A DNA stretch of 64,000 bases from Sphingomonas sp. 3P27F8 (lineage in GTDB: Bacteria > Pseudomonadota > Alphaproteobacteria > Sphingomonadales > Sphingomonadaceae). This document shows positions 43,757 to 53,472 of this stretch, piece after piece. The position numbers were made by a program, and so were the translations under genes. Each line of letters starts with the position of its first letter. Within the stretch, counting starts at the first letter, position 1. The notes below the pieces were generated by a model. That model was not told where the DNA came from. It searched no databases and saw only the letters and a list, made by a program, of their open reading frames with translations. The DNA lies in contig NZ_SCNL01000005.1 in the NCBI RefSeq assembly GCF_005502745.1, positions 186,001-250,000 on the forward strand, in the 5' to 3' direction.

Positions 43757-44593
43757 ATGAACAAGCTGACAACACGCCTGCTTACCGCCGCCGCGCTGCT
43801 CTCTATGCCGGCCGCTCTTTCCGCGCATCGCATGTGGCTGCTGCCGTCGGGCACGGTCTTTTCCGGCACGGACAGCTGGGTGACGGTGGACAATGCGGTA
43901 TCGAACGACCTGTTTTTCGCCGATCACCAGCCGGGCCGGAACGAATCGATCAAGGTATCGCAGCCGGACGGCACGCCCGGCGCGATCCAGAACGGCGCGA
44001 CCGGCCGCTATCGCGCTGTATTCGATGTGAAGCTCGACAAGCCGGGCACCTGGAAGATCGGCGCCGAGATGACCGGCTTCATGGGCAGCTTCAAGGCGAA
44101 TGGCGTGGAGCAGCGTATCGGCCGTCGCGGCCCGCCCCAGCCCGGCGCGCCCGCCCCGCTGACGATCAACGACATTCCGGCGAACGCCACCGACGTGAAG
44201 ATCGTCGAAACGCTCGGCCGCAACGAGATCTTCGTCACCGCCGGTGAGCCGACGACCACTGTATTCAAGCCGACCGGCAAGGGACTGGAACTCGATCCCG
44301 TCACCCACCCGGATGAACTGATATCGGGCGAGGCCGCGCGCTTTCGCTTCCTGATCGACGGCAAGCCGGCGGCAGGAATAAAGGTGACGGTGATCCCCGG
44401 CGGCAAGCGCTATCGCGACGCGGAAGGCGCGGTGGAACTGATCACCGGAAATGATGGCATGATGACGTTCAAGTGGCCGGCAGCCGGGATGTACTGGCTC
44501 AACGCCACCGCCACCGATGCGCGGACCAGCAACCCGAAGGCGACCGAGCGGCGGATGAGCTACGCGACGACGCTCGAGGTCATGACGCCCTGA
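43757..44593 (+). CDS. DUF4198 periplasmic protein
   Basis: A 278-residue exported protein with a signal peptide (about residues 1-23) and mature start AHRMWLLPS, which is typical of DUF4198. The beta-rich body resembles nickel/cobalt- or iron-uptake accessory proteins. The exact role is not known. CGGGAG lies 7 bases before ATG 43757. The C-terminal region (about 190-265) is a beta-sandwich repeat. It overlaps no neighbour, but spacing to both sides is short, so it is part of the cluster. Confidence 0.86.
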   Translation: MNKLTTRLLTAAALLSMPAALSAHRMWLLPSGTVFSGTDSWVTVDNAVSNDLFFADHQPGRNESIKVSQPDGTPGAIQNGATGRYRAVFDVKLDKPGTWKIGAEMTGFMGSFKANGVEQRIGRRGPPQPGAPAPLTINDIPANATDVKIVETLGRNEIFVTAGEPTTTVFKPTGKGLELDPVTHPDELISGEAARFRFLIDGKPAAGIKVTVIPGGKRYRDAEGAVELITGNDGMMTFKWPAAGMYWLNATATDARTSNPKATERRMSYATTLEVMTP

Positions 44594-44691
44594 GCCACGC
44601 GCCTCGCATCGCGCTTCCAGCCGCGATCGATCCGTCGCTTCTTGCAGGCCACGATCGGACGGCGCCGATCGTGACCCTGGAGGGTGCGACG

Positions 44692-45567
44692 ATGGGCACA
44701 CGCTGGCGCATTCTCGTCTCCGCCCCGCACGGCAGCGACATGCGCGCCGTCGAACGCGCGATCGCCGCGCGACTCGCCGGGCTGGTGGCCGAGATGAGCC
44801 ATTGGGATGATACGTCGCTGCTGTGCCGCTTCAACCGCGCGCCGCCGGGAACGTGGTTTTCTTTGCCACCGGACTTCGCTTCGGTAATCGCGCGGGCGCT
44901 GCTGATCGCCGGCCTCAGCGACGGCGCGTTCGACCCCTCTCTCGGAGCGCTGGTCGATCTGTGGGGCTTCGGGCCACCCGGGCCGCAGCCGGTGCCGATC
45001 GACCTCGCGATCGCCGATGCCCGTGATCGCTGCGGCTGGGAGCGGCTGGCATGGGACGCGTCACGGCAAAGCCTCCGTCAGCCGGGCCGGCTGTCGCTCG
45101 ATCTGTCCGGGATCGCGAAGGGATATGCCGCCGACACGATCACCGATCTGCTTATGGCGCACGGGTTGCGGCACGCGCTGGTCGAGGTGGGGGGCGAGTT
45201 GGCCGGGCGCGGCATACGGCCCGATGGGGAACCCTGGTGGGTCGATCTGGAGAATCCGCCGGGGCTCGACCTGCCCCCGCTGCGGATCGCGCTCCACGGC
45301 ATCGCGGTCGCGACCTCCGGACGGTATGTGCGGGGCGATCACAATATCGATCCGCGCACCGGAAGACCGCCCGCCAATGACGTTATTGCCGCCAGCGTCG
45401 TCGCCACCAGCGCGACGGATGCCGATGCCTGGGCGAGCGCGCTCGTGGTGCTGGGCGCGTCTGCCGGCCTTGCCCTCGCCACGCGCCACCACATCGCGGC
45501 GCGACTCGTCTTGGATGACGGGGCGGAACGGCTCAGCCCCGCTCTCCACGCGATGCTGGCGGATTAG
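44692..45567 (+). CDS. apbE: FAD:protein FMN transferase (ApbE)
   Basis: A 291-residue ApbE enzyme that transfers FMN from FAD to a Thr in target proteins. Motifs are [35 protein letters not shown] and [16 protein letters not shown] 44692 has GGAGGG 7 bases upstream. The family's conserved region ([11 protein letters not shown]) begins just before this Met, so translation may start earlier, at GTG 44671 or at a weak start near 44593. The likely substrate is the DUF2271 protein two genes upstream. Its stop overlaps the pyrG stop convergently by 4 bases. Confidence 0.9.
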   Translation: MGTRWRILVSAPHGSDMRAVERAIAARLAGLVAEMSHWDDTSLLCRFNRAPPGTWFSLPPDFASVIARALLIAGLSDGAFDPSLGALVDLWGFGPPGPQPVPIDLAIADARDRCGWERLAWDASRQSLRQPGRLSLDLSGIAKGYAADTITDLLMAHGLRHALVEVGGELAGRGIRPDGEPWWVDLENPPGLDLPPLRIALHGIAVATSGRYVRGDHNIDPRTGRPPANDVIAASVVATSATDADAWASALVVLGASAGLALATRHHIAARLVLDDGAERLSPALHAMLAD

Positions 45568-47198
45568 ACCAGCCGGCTCTGCTTCACCGCCGCTTCGATG
45601 AAGCTTGCGAACAGCGGATGCGGGTCGAACGGCTTGGATTTCAGTTCCGGGTGGAATTGCACGCCGACGAACCACGGATGATCGGGCCGCTCCACGATCT
45701 CGGGGAGCGTGCCGTCCGGCGACATCCCGGAAAACACCAGCCCGCCTTGCTCCATCACATCGCGATAGGCGGTGTTGACCTCGTAGCGATGGCGATGGCG
45801 CTCGTGGATCGTCGTGCCCCCATAGATCGAGGCGACGCGGCTGTTCCCACCGAGCGCCGCTTCATACGCGCCAAGCCGCATCGTGCCGCCCAGATCGCCG
45901 CTCGCCTCGCGCTTCTCCAGCCCGTCGCGGCCCATCCATTCCGTGATGAGCCCCACCACCGGCTCTTCGGTCGGGCCGAATTCTGTCGAGGAGGCGTCGG
46001 CGATCCCGCCGAGATCGCGTACGCCTTCGATACATGCCATCTGCATCCCGAAGCAGATGCCGAAATAAGGAATTTCGCGCTCGCGGGCGAAGCGCACGCT
46101 GGCGATCTTGCCCTCCGCACCGCGCTCACCGAATGCGCCCGGGACGAGGATCGCGTGGCACGGCTCAAGATGCGCCGCGATTTCCGAATCGTCGCCCTCG
46201 AACAGTTCCGCGTCGATCCAGCGGATGTTCACCTTGACCCGGTTCGCTATGCCGCCATGGACCAGCGCCTCGTTGAGCGATTTGTAGGCATCCTGCAGCC
46301 CGACATATTTGCCTACCACGCCAATCGTAACCTCGCCCTCCGGGTTGGTCAGGCGATCGACGATCTCCTTCCAGCGGGTGAGATCCGGCGGCGAAGACGG
46401 GGTGATCCCGAAGGCGCGGAGCACCTCCGAATCAAGGCCCTCGGCATGATATTGCAGCGGCACGGCGTAGATGCTCTTGGCGTCAAGCGCCGGGATAACG
46501 GCTGATTCGGGCACGTTGCAGAACAACGCGATCTTGGCGCGCTCGCCTGCCGGAAGCGGCTGTTCGCAGCGGCAGACCAGCACATCCGGCTGCACACCGA
46601 GCGCCGCCAGCTCGCGCACTGAATGCTGCGTCGGCTTGGTCTTCAGCTCCCCCGCGGCGGCGATATACGGCACCAGGGTGACATGGATCGAAATGGCGTT
46701 GCCACGCCCGACCTCGTTCTTGAGCTGACGGATCGATTCGATGAACGGCAGCGATTCGATATCGCCCACCGTGCCGCCGATCTCGCACAGCACGAAATCG
46801 AGATCATCCGTCTCCGCCTTGGCGAATTCCTTGATCGCGTCGGTAACGTGCGGAATCACCTGAACAGTGGCGCCGAGGTAATCGCCGCGTCGCTCGCGCT
46901 GGATGATCTGCTGATAGATCCGGCCGGAGGTGATGTTGTCGCTCTGGCGCGCCGCCACCCCGGTAAATCGCTCGTAATGGCCGAGATCCAGGTCCGTCTC
47001 GGCGCCGTCGTCCGTCACATAGACCTCGCCGTGCTGATACGGGCTCATCGTGCCTGGATCGACATTGAGGTACGGATCGAACTTGCGGATGCGCACGCGA
47101 TAGCCGCGCGCCTGAAGCAACGCGGCGAGCGATGCCGCCATGAGACCCTTGCCGAGCGAGGAGACCACGCCGCCGGTGATGAAAATGAACCGCGCCAT
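45564..47198 (-). CDS. pyrG: CTP synthase
   Basis: A 544-residue enzyme that aminates UTP to CTP with glutamine. The N-terminal amidoligase domain shows [14 protein letters not shown] and [14 protein letters not shown]. The C-terminal class I glutamine amidotransferase domain has [12 protein letters not shown] (nucleophile Cys) and FHPELKSKP. Complete length. It follows secG on the minus strand, 89 bases downstream, with a terminator-like hairpin between them. Confidence 0.97.
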   Translation of the reverse strand: MARFIFITGGVVSSLGKGLMAASLAALLQARGYRVRIRKFDPYLNVDPGTMSPYQHGEVYVTDDGAETDLDLGHYERFTGVAARQSDNITSGRIYQQIIQRERRGDYLGATVQVIPHVTDAIKEFAKAETDDLDFVLCEIGGTVGDIESLPFIESIRQLKNEVGRGNAISIHVTLVPYIAAAGELKTKPTQHSVRELAALGVQPDVLVCRCEQPLPAGERAKIALFCNVPESAVIPALDAKSIYAVPLQYHAEGLDSEVLRAFGITPSSPPDLTRWKEIVDRLTNPEGEVTIGVVGKYVGLQDAYKSLNEALVHGGIANRVKVNIRWIDAELFEGDDSEIAAHLEPCHAILVPGAFGERGAEGKIASVRFAREREIPYFGICFGMQMACIEGVRDLGGIADASSTEFGPTEEPVVGLITEWMGRDGLEKREASGDLGGTMRLGAYEAALGGNSRVASIYGGTTIHERHRHRYEVNTAYRDVMEQGGLVFSGMSPDGTLPEIVERPDHPWFVGVQFHPELKSKPFDPHPLFASFIEAAVKQSRLV

Positions 47199-47225
47199 GG
47201 GAGTAAACGCTTAGCCTCGAACCAA

Positions 47226-47257
47226 TGAAAACGACAAGCGCCTGCGGACCCGCAGGC
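47226..47257 (-). terminator. Rho-independent terminator after secG
   Basis: On the minus strand a 7-bp perfect stem (GCCTGCG/CGCAGGC, positions 47240-47257) with a 4-base loop is followed by the T-rich run GTCGTTTTCATT. It lies between the secG stop and the pyrG start and should separate the two transcripts. Confidence 0.55.
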
Positions 47258-47287
47258 ACGATAAAATCCGGCAAACGGTGTTCCGCG

Positions 47288-47641
47288 TCAGTGCGCCAGC
47301 GGCACGCCGTTATCGGCCGGCGGCGGCGCGGCGGGCGCGGTGTTAACCGGCTGCTGCGGCTGGGCTGCCGGAGCGTTGACCGGCGCGCGTTGCAGCGAGG
47401 TATCGACCGAGGTGGTGCTGCGCGTCGCCGAGATGACAGCAAGTGCGATCGACATGAGCACGAACAACGTGGCCAGCACCGCCGTCGCCCGCGTCAGGAA
47501 ATCCGCGGCGCCGCGTGCTGACATCAGCCCTGCGGGGCTGCCGCCCGAAGTAAGCCCGCCGCCCTCCGAACGCTGCATCAGGATCACCGTCACCAGGGCG
47601 GCGGCGATAATGGCATGGACGACGAGAAGGAAGGTGAACAT
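47288..47641 (-). CDS. secG: Protein translocase subunit SecG
   Basis: A 117-residue inner-membrane protein. Helix one (FLLVVHAIIAAALVTVILM), then QRSEGGGLTSGGS, then helix two (TAVLATLFVLMSIALAVIS) form the SecG pattern. SecG joins SecYE to aid preprotein export. A Pro/Ala-rich tail is typical of alphaproteobacterial SecG. ATG 47641 was chosen over an in-frame extension to 47908 that would cross the next gene. Confidence 0.92.
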   Translation of the reverse strand: MFTFLLVVHAIIAAALVTVILMQRSEGGGLTSGGSPAGLMSARGAADFLTRATAVLATLFVLMSIALAVISATRSTTSVDTSLQRAPVNAPAAQPQQPVNTAPAAPPPADNGVPLAH

Positions 47642-47766
47642 CTGAATTCCGAAAAACTGGCCTGCGGGCCGACCGCCGGGCACATAGGCGACCACACCGC
47701 CAACATCAACCATCGCGAATTCGCGACACCGCTGAAACCACCGCGGCGTTACGGCGTTGAAGCGCC

Positions 47767-48216
47767 ATGGACGTACCCATGTCGACCCCTTCGTACCGGA
47801 TCGCCCCTGTGCCGAGTTCTTCCAAGCGCACGTTGAGCTCGTGGATGAACACGCTGGTCGATTACGTACGCTCGGGGGAGCCCGATCTGACCAACCGGCA
47901 GATGGCACTTCTCATGGTCGTCTATCTATTGCCCGGCCCGCACACGGTTCGCGGTCTTGCCCAGAATCTGAACGTATCGAAACCGGTTGTCACGCGCGCC
48001 TTGAACAGGCTGGGTGCGCTCGGCTATCTGCGCCGACAGCGCGACGACAGCGACAAGCGCAACATATTTGTCGCGCAGACATCCGAAGGGGCAGATTTTC
48101 TTGGGGAGTTCGGTCAACTCATCGACGATGCAAAGCGGGCTTCCGTCCGGCCAGGCACGCGCGCGGCGGACGTTCGCGCTGACGGGCCGGTCGCGCCCGC
48201 TAGATCCGCTGACTAA
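47767..48216 (+). CDS. MarR-family winged helix regulator
   Basis: A 149-residue DNA-binding protein with a winged helix-turn-helix at about residues 40-105 (LTNRQMALLMVVYLLPGPHT, VSKPVVTRALNRLG, wing RRQRDDSDKRN). The C-terminus is Ala/Arg-rich. It overlaps the next gene by 89 bases in a different frame, an unusually long overlap. MarR proteins usually repress nearby genes in response to small ligands; target genes are not evident here. Confidence 0.87.
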   Translation: MDVPMSTPSYRIAPVPSSSKRTLSSWMNTLVDYVRSGEPDLTNRQMALLMVVYLLPGPHTVRGLAQNLNVSKPVVTRALNRLGALGYLRRQRDDSDKRNIFVAQTSEGADFLGEFGQLIDDAKRASVRPGTRAADVRADGPVAPARSAD

Positions 48217-48478
48217 CGCAGTTCGCCCGGATATCGCGGACGTTCGTCTCGCCGAATATGTGTTTGCGCCTCATTACGCCGCTGCCGTGCCGCGCGTTCT
48301 CGCGCGCGCGACAAACCTGCGCGCCTCGCGTGCACGCGATTCGGAGGTAATCGCGAAGCTCGCGTCCGGCGAAGCTTTCGAGCTGCTCGATGTGACCGGG
48401 GACGACGGATGGGGAATCGCCACCGCGCACGGTCTGGTCGGTTATGTCGACGCCACCCTGCTGGAATCGACGCAGTGA
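48128..48478 (+). CDS. Small SH3-domain protein
   Basis: A 116-residue protein with a C-terminal bacterial SH3 domain (NLRASRARDSEVIAKLASGE, GWGIATAHGLVGYVDATLL). The first 45 residues (RPLDPLTNAVRPDIADVRLAEYV) match the leader of SH3/NlpC-P60 proteins, but the peptidase domain is absent. It may bind cell wall peptides. ATG 48128 lies inside the MarR gene, and the stop overlaps argC (GTGA), so the three genes are coupled. A truncated derivative of an SH3-NlpC/P60 enzyme is an alternative view. Confidence 0.72.
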   Translation: MQSGLPSGQARARRTFALTGRSRPLDPLTNAVRPDIADVRLAEYVFAPHYAAAVPRVLARATNLRASRARDSEVIAKLASGEAFELLDVTGDDGWGIATAHGLVGYVDATLLESTQ

Positions 48479-49392
48479 GCGCGAGTGTCTTCATCGATGG
48501 CGTGGTCGGCACCACCGGCCTCGAAATCCGCGAGCGGCTCGAGGGGCGGGACGGGCTCTCGCTCGTTCTGCTTGACGAGGCTCGCCGGAAAGATCGCGAT
48601 GCGCGGCGCGAAGCGTTGAATGATGCGGACTTCGTCATCCTGTGCCTGCCTGACGATGCCGCGCGGGAAGCGGTCCTGATGATCGACAACCCGCGCACCC
48701 GCGTGATCGACGCTTCCAGCGCGCACCGGGTCGCGGACGGCTGGACCTACGGCTTTCCCGAGCTTGGCTTCGATGTCGCCAATGCGCGGCTGGTGTCGAA
48801 CCCCGGCTGCTATCCGACCGGCTTTCTCGCGCTGATCGCGCCGCTGGTCCGCGCCGGGCTGGTGCCGGCAAGCTGGCCGCTGACGGTCAATGCGGTGTCC
48901 GGCTATTCGGGCGGCGGCAAGGCGCTGATCGAACGTTTCGAACGCGACGAGACGCTGGCCTATCGCGATTATGGTTTCGGGCTGGCGCACAAGCACCTGC
49001 CCGAAATGCAGCGTCATGCCGGCCTCGCGCATGCGCCGATCTTCGCGCCGATGGTGATCCGTGCCCTGCGAGGCATGGTGGTGGAGGTGCCGTTGCCGCT
49101 GGCGCTGCTGCCGGCGCGCCCGGATCGCGCAGCGATCGTGGCGGCGCTGTCCGCGGCGTTCGGCGGCAGCCCGATCGTCACCGTCCATGACGACCAGCCC
49201 GACGAACTATTGGTGCGCGAAGGCGCTGCGGGAACCGACCGGCTCGATCTGTATGTCTTCGCCGGGCCGGACGATGCGCAGGCCCGCCTCGTCGCGTGCC
49301 TGGACAATCTCGGCAAGGGCGCGTCCGGCGCGGCCGTGCAGAATCTGAACCTGATGGCGGGGCTGGACCCGCTGGCGGGCCTTACCCTCTGA
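48475..49392 (+). CDS. argC: N-acetyl-gamma-glutamyl-phosphate reductase (type 2)
   Basis: A 305-residue NADP-dependent enzyme of arginine synthesis that reduces N-acetylglutamyl phosphate to the semialdehyde. The catalytic Cys is in SNPGCYPTGF and the active-site His region is LAHKHLPEMQRH. Length fits the shorter type 2 ArgC. Start is GTG 48475, overlapping the stop of the SH3 gene (GTGA). Zwf starts 13 bases downstream, so argC may be co-transcribed with the Entner-Doudoroff genes. Confidence 0.95.
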   Translation: MSASVFIDGVVGTTGLEIRERLEGRDGLSLVLLDEARRKDRDARREALNDADFVILCLPDDAAREAVLMIDNPRTRVIDASSAHRVADGWTYGFPELGFDVANARLVSNPGCYPTGFLALIAPLVRAGLVPASWPLTVNAVSGYSGGGKALIERFERDETLAYRDYGFGLAHKHLPEMQRHAGLAHAPIFAPMVIRALRGMVVEVPLPLALLPARPDRAAIVAALSAAFGGSPIVTVHDDQPDELLVREGAAGTDRLDLYVFAGPDDAQARLVACLDNLGKGASGAAVQNLNLMAGLDPLAGLTL

Positions 49393-49405
49393 CCCTTCGG
49401 GAAAG

Positions 49406-50872
49406 ATGATGCAGCGTAATCCCGTCTCAAAGCTTCTTCTGTTCGGCGCGACCGGCGATCTGTCGCAGCGGATGCTGTTGCCGTCGCTTTACGGTCTCCA
49501 CGCGGACAATCTCCTGCCCGAGGATCTGTTGATCACCGGCTCCGCGCGGTCCGATCTGGATGACAAGGGATTTCGCAAATTCGCGAAGGAGGCACTGGAC
49601 AAATTTTTGCCCGCCGAGCGCAAGGACGGGAAGGCGGTGGCCAGTTTCCTGGATCGGCTGTCGTACCAACCGGCCGACCTTTCGGACCAGAAGACGTTCA
49701 AGCCGCTCGCGGAAAAGGTGGGAGACGTGTCGGGCGGGCTCGCCATCTTCCTGTCGACCGCGCCGTCGCTGTTCGAGCCGGCGGTGAACGGGCTGGAAAC
49801 GGTTGGCCTTGCCGGCGATACGGTGCGGATCGGGCTGGAAAAGCCGCTAGGTTACGATCTCGCCTCCAGCCGCGAGATCAACGATACGGTGGCGCGCGTC
49901 TTTCCCGAGGAGCGCATCTTCCGCATCGATCATTATCTGGGCAAGGAAACCGTCCAGAACATTCTGGCGCTGCGGTTCGGCAATTCCCTGTTCGAACCGG
50001 TGTGGAATGCGCGCGGGATCGATAACGTCCAGATCACCGTGTCGGAAACGGTCGGTCTGGAGGATCGCGCGAGCTACTATGACGGCGCCGGCGCGCTGCG
50101 GGACATGGTGGCGAACCATATCCTCCAGCTTGTCGCGCTCATCGCGATGGAGCCGCCGGCCCGCTATGATACTGGCGCGATCCGTGACGAGAAGGCCAAG
50201 GTGTTCCGCTCACTCCGACAGATGAAGCCGGACGAAGTGCCGCAGAACACGGTGATCGGCCAATATACCGGCGGTGCGGTCAAAGGCGAGATCGTCAAGG
50301 GTTACGATGAGGAACTCGGAAAGGATTCCAATACCGAGACGTTCGTCGCGGTGAAGGCGCATATCGATAACTGGCGCTGGCAGGGCGTGCCTTTCTACCT
50401 GCGTACCGGCAAGCGCCTGCCGGAACGGCATTCCGAGATCGCGATCCAGTTCAAGCCCGTTCCGCATTCGATGTTCACGGGGCGCGGTGGCCTGCTACAG
50501 CCTAATATCCTCGTCATCCGGTTGCAGCCGGAAGAATATGTCCAGCTGCTCGTCATGGCGAAGGAACCTGGCCTCGATCGTGACGGCATCCGCCTGCGCG
50601 AAGTGCCGCTGAACCTCAGCCTTGACGCGGAATTCGCTGGCACGCGCCGTCGCATCGCCTATGAACGGTTGTTGCTGGACCTTATCGAGGGCGATCAGAC
50701 GCTGTTCGTTCGGCGCGACGAGGTGGAGGCGCAATGGACGTGGATCGATGCGATCCGCGCCGGCTGGGTCGCCAACGACATGAAGCCGAAACATTATCCA
50801 GCCGGAACGTGGGGGCCGTCCGCCGCGATCGCGCTGACCGAGCGGGACGGCGTCACCTGGATCGACGATTGA
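49406..50872 (+). CDS. zwf: Glucose-6-phosphate 1-dehydrogenase
   Basis: A 488-residue enzyme that oxidises glucose 6-phosphate to 6-phosphogluconolactone, the first step of the Entner-Doudoroff and oxidative pentose phosphate routes. The nucleotide-binding start is LFGATGDLSQRMLLPSLY, and the active site is RIDHYLGKETVQN. It starts an operon with pgl, edd, glk and eda, matching the arrangement in Zymomonas and sphingomonads. ATGATG offers two starts 3 bases apart. Confidence 0.97.
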   Translation: MMQRNPVSKLLLFGATGDLSQRMLLPSLYGLHADNLLPEDLLITGSARSDLDDKGFRKFAKEALDKFLPAERKDGKAVASFLDRLSYQPADLSDQKTFKPLAEKVGDVSGGLAIFLSTAPSLFEPAVNGLETVGLAGDTVRIGLEKPLGYDLASSREINDTVARVFPEERIFRIDHYLGKETVQNILALRFGNSLFEPVWNARGIDNVQITVSETVGLEDRASYYDGAGALRDMVANHILQLVALIAMEPPARYDTGAIRDEKAKVFRSLRQMKPDEVPQNTVIGQYTGGAVKGEIVKGYDEELGKDSNTETFVAVKAHIDNWRWQGVPFYLRTGKRLPERHSEIAIQFKPVPHSMFTGRGGLLQPNILVIRLQPEEYVQLLVMAKEPGLDRDGIRLREVPLNLSLDAEFAGTRRRIAYERLLLDLIEGDQTLFVRRDEVEAQWTWIDAIRAGWVANDMKPKHYPAGTWGPSAAIALTERDGVTWIDD

Positions 50873-50905
50873 TATTTTGCGGCAAATCCCGCGTTTGGAA
50901 GGCAT

Positions 50906-51613
50906 ATGAGCGAAGAAATCGAATGGTGGGAATATGACGACGCGGCCGAGATGGCCGATGCCGTCGCTGGAGATATCGGCTTCATCATCGAAAGCGCGAT
51001 CGATGCGCGCGGCGCGGCGGTGATCGCGCTGGCCGGCGGCAAGACGCCGGTGCCGGTGTATGAAAAGCTCGCCGCGACGAAGCTGGACTGGAAGCGCGTA
51101 ACGATCGTGCCCACCGACGAGCGCATCGTGCCGCTGGGTGATCCGCTCTCGAACGTCACGATGATCGGCAAGACCTTCATTCCAAAGGGGGCGCGGGTTA
51201 TTCCGATCGTGCCCAAGGCGGTCGACGATTATAAGGCCGCCGGGCGCTCGGCGGATGCGCTCTTGCAGGATCTGCACTGGCCGCTCGACCTTTGCCTGCT
51301 GGGTGTGGGCGCGGACGGGCATACCGCGTCGATCTTTCCGGGTGCCGATTATGATGAGGCGCTGAATGGCCCGCGCGAGCGGCGCGCCCTGGGCGTCATG
51401 CCCGATCCGCTGCCATCGGACGCGCCGGTCGCACGCGTCAGCATCTCGCGTCAGGGCATCGTCACGGCGCGCGCGCTGATGATTGCCGTGACGGGCGCGG
51501 CAAAGAAGAAGGTGATCGAGGATGCCATCGCGGCGGGCGCTGGTTCCCCTTACCCGATCGGCCGGGTGCTTGCGGATGCGGAACTGCCGGTGGATATCCA
51601 CTGGGCGCCCTGA
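50906..51613 (+). CDS. pgl: 6-phosphogluconolactonase
   Basis: A 235-residue lactonase that hydrolyses 6-phosphogluconolactone. Family motifs are IALAGGKTPVPVYEKLA, VPTDERIVPLGD and LGVGADGHTASIFPG. It sits 33 bases after zwf and 44 bases before edd in the same orientation. Length is normal. Confidence 0.95.
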   Translation: MSEEIEWWEYDDAAEMADAVAGDIGFIIESAIDARGAAVIALAGGKTPVPVYEKLAATKLDWKRVTIVPTDERIVPLGDPLSNVTMIGKTFIPKGARVIPIVPKAVDDYKAAGRSADALLQDLHWPLDLCLLGVGADGHTASIFPGADYDEALNGPRERRALGVMPDPLPSDAPVARVSISRQGIVTARALMIAVTGAAKKKVIEDAIAAGAGSPYPIGRVLADAELPVDIHWAP

Positions 51614-51657
51614 GCGGCACGCCGCTCTTCGGGCCAGGATCAATCGTGGGAGCCTGA

Positions 51658-53469
51658 ATGAACCCCGTCGTCAGCGCCGTAACCGATCGCATTGTCGAGC
51701 GCAGCCGCGATAGCCGCGCCCGCTATCTTGATCTGCTCGATCGCGAGCGGGAGATGTGGATCGGCCGCCCCTCGCTGGGCTGCGCGAATCTGGCGCATGC
51801 CTATGCCGGTACGCCGGAGGATCGCGAGGCGATGAAAGCCGGCGCCGGCATGAACATCGGCATCGTCACCGCCTATAACGACATGCTCTCCGCCCATGCG
51901 GTATATTATCGCTACCCGGAACTGATGAAGGTCTGGGCGCGCGAAGTGGGCGCGACGGCCCAGGTTGCCGGCGGCGTTCCGGCGATGTGCGACGGGGTGA
52001 CGCAGGGCTATCCCGGAATGGAGCTGTCGCTGTTCAGCCGCGACACGATCGCGCTCGCGACCGCCATTGCGCTATCGCACGGCACGTTCGAGGGCGCAGT
52101 GCTGCTCGGCATCTGCGACAAGATCGTGCCGGGCCTGTTGATGGGGGCGCTGCGCTTCGGGCATCTGCCGATGCTGCTGGTGCCCGGCGGCCCGATGCCC
52201 TCCGGCCTCGCCAACAAGGCGAAGGCGGCGGTGCGCGAACGCTACGCCACCGGCGAATGCGGGCGCGAGGAGCTGCTGGAGGCGGAAATCGCCGCCTATC
52301 ACGATCAGGGCACGTGCACCTTCTTCGGCACCGCCAACACCAATCAGATGATGATGGAGGTGATGGGGCTGCACATCCCCGGCGCCGCCTTCGTCAATCC
52401 CGGCACCCGATTGCGGCAGGAACTTACCCGCGCCGCCGTCCACCGTGTTGCCGGCATCGGCTGGCGCGGCGACGATTATCGCCCGCTCGGGCTTTGCGTC
52501 GATGAGCGCGCGATCGTCAACGCGGCGGTCGGGCTGCTGGCGACGGGCGGCTCGACCAATCACCTGCTTCACGTTCCTGCGATCGCCCGCGCGGCGGGAA
52601 TCGTGATCGACTGGGAGGACTTTGACCGGCTTTCCGGCGCGGTGCCGCTGATCGCGCGCGTCTATCCCAATGGCTCCGCCGATGTGAACGCGTTCGAACA
52701 GGCTGGCGGCATGGCCTTCGTGATCCGCGAATTGAGTGCGAGCGGGCATCTGCACGATGATATATTGACGGCGGGCGGCGCTTCCCTGGCGGAAGCCGCA
52801 CGCAAGCCCGCCCTTGAAAACGACACGCTGATATGGCGCGATCCGGGCGTGAGCGGGGACGATACGATCCTGCGCACGCCCGCCGCGCCCTTTTCCCCCG
52901 ATGGTGGGATGCGGATCCTTCAGGGCAATATCGGCCGTGCGTGCATCAAGGTTTCGGCGGTCGAGCGCGATCGCTGGATCGTCGAGGCCCCGGCCCGCGT
53001 GTTCAGCGATCAGGTCGACGTGCTCGACGCGTTCAGGCGCGGCGAGCTGGAGCGCGATGTCGTGGTCGTCGTGCGTTTTCAGGGTCCGCGCGCGAACGGG
53101 ATGCCCGAATTGCACAAGCTCACCCCGCCGCTCGGCGTGTTGCAGAACAGGGGCTTTCGTGTCGCGCTCGTCACCGATGGCCGCATGTCCGGCGCGAGCG
53201 GCAAGGTGCCCTGCGCGATCCACGTGTCGCCCGAGGCGCTGGGCGGCGGCGCGATCGGGCTGATCCGCGACGGCGACCTGATCCGCGTCGATGCGGTGGC
53301 GGGCACGATCGACGCGCTGGTCGATCCGGCGGAATGGCTGGTGCGCGATCATGCTGCCGCCCCGGCCGCGGCAGACGGCTTTGGCCGCGAACTGTTCGGC
53401 ATGTTCCGCGGCCTGGCCGACGAGGCGGAAAAAGGCGCAAGCGCGATGCTGGCCGGTGCGGGGTTGTAA
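51658..53469 (+). CDS. edd: Phosphogluconate dehydratase
   Basis: A 603-residue iron-sulfur dehydratase that converts 6-phosphogluconate to KDPG, the committing step of the Entner-Doudoroff pathway. Cluster-ligand regions are AMCDGVTQG and GICDKIVPGLL. The ILVD/EDD signature is GGSTNHLLHVPAIARAAG. C-terminal motif VTDGRMSGASGKVP is present. Complete length. Glk follows after 3 bases. Confidence 0.97.
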   Translation: MNPVVSAVTDRIVERSRDSRARYLDLLDREREMWIGRPSLGCANLAHAYAGTPEDREAMKAGAGMNIGIVTAYNDMLSAHAVYYRYPELMKVWAREVGATAQVAGGVPAMCDGVTQGYPGMELSLFSRDTIALATAIALSHGTFEGAVLLGICDKIVPGLLMGALRFGHLPMLLVPGGPMPSGLANKAKAAVRERYATGECGREELLEAEIAAYHDQGTCTFFGTANTNQMMMEVMGLHIPGAAFVNPGTRLRQELTRAAVHRVAGIGWRGDDYRPLGLCVDERAIVNAAVGLLATGGSTNHLLHVPAIARAAGIVIDWEDFDRLSGAVPLIARVYPNGSADVNAFEQAGGMAFVIRELSASGHLHDDILTAGGASLAEAARKPALENDTLIWRDPGVSGDDTILRTPAAPFSPDGGMRILQGNIGRACIKVSAVERDRWIVEAPARVFSDQVDVLDAFRRGELERDVVVVVRFQGPRANGMPELHKLTPPLGVLQNRGFRVALVTDGRMSGASGKVPCAIHVSPEALGGGAIGLIRDGDLIRVDAVAGTIDALVDPAEWLVRDHAAAPAAADGFGRELFGMFRGLADEAEKGASAMLAGAGL

Positions 53470-53472
53470 GCG

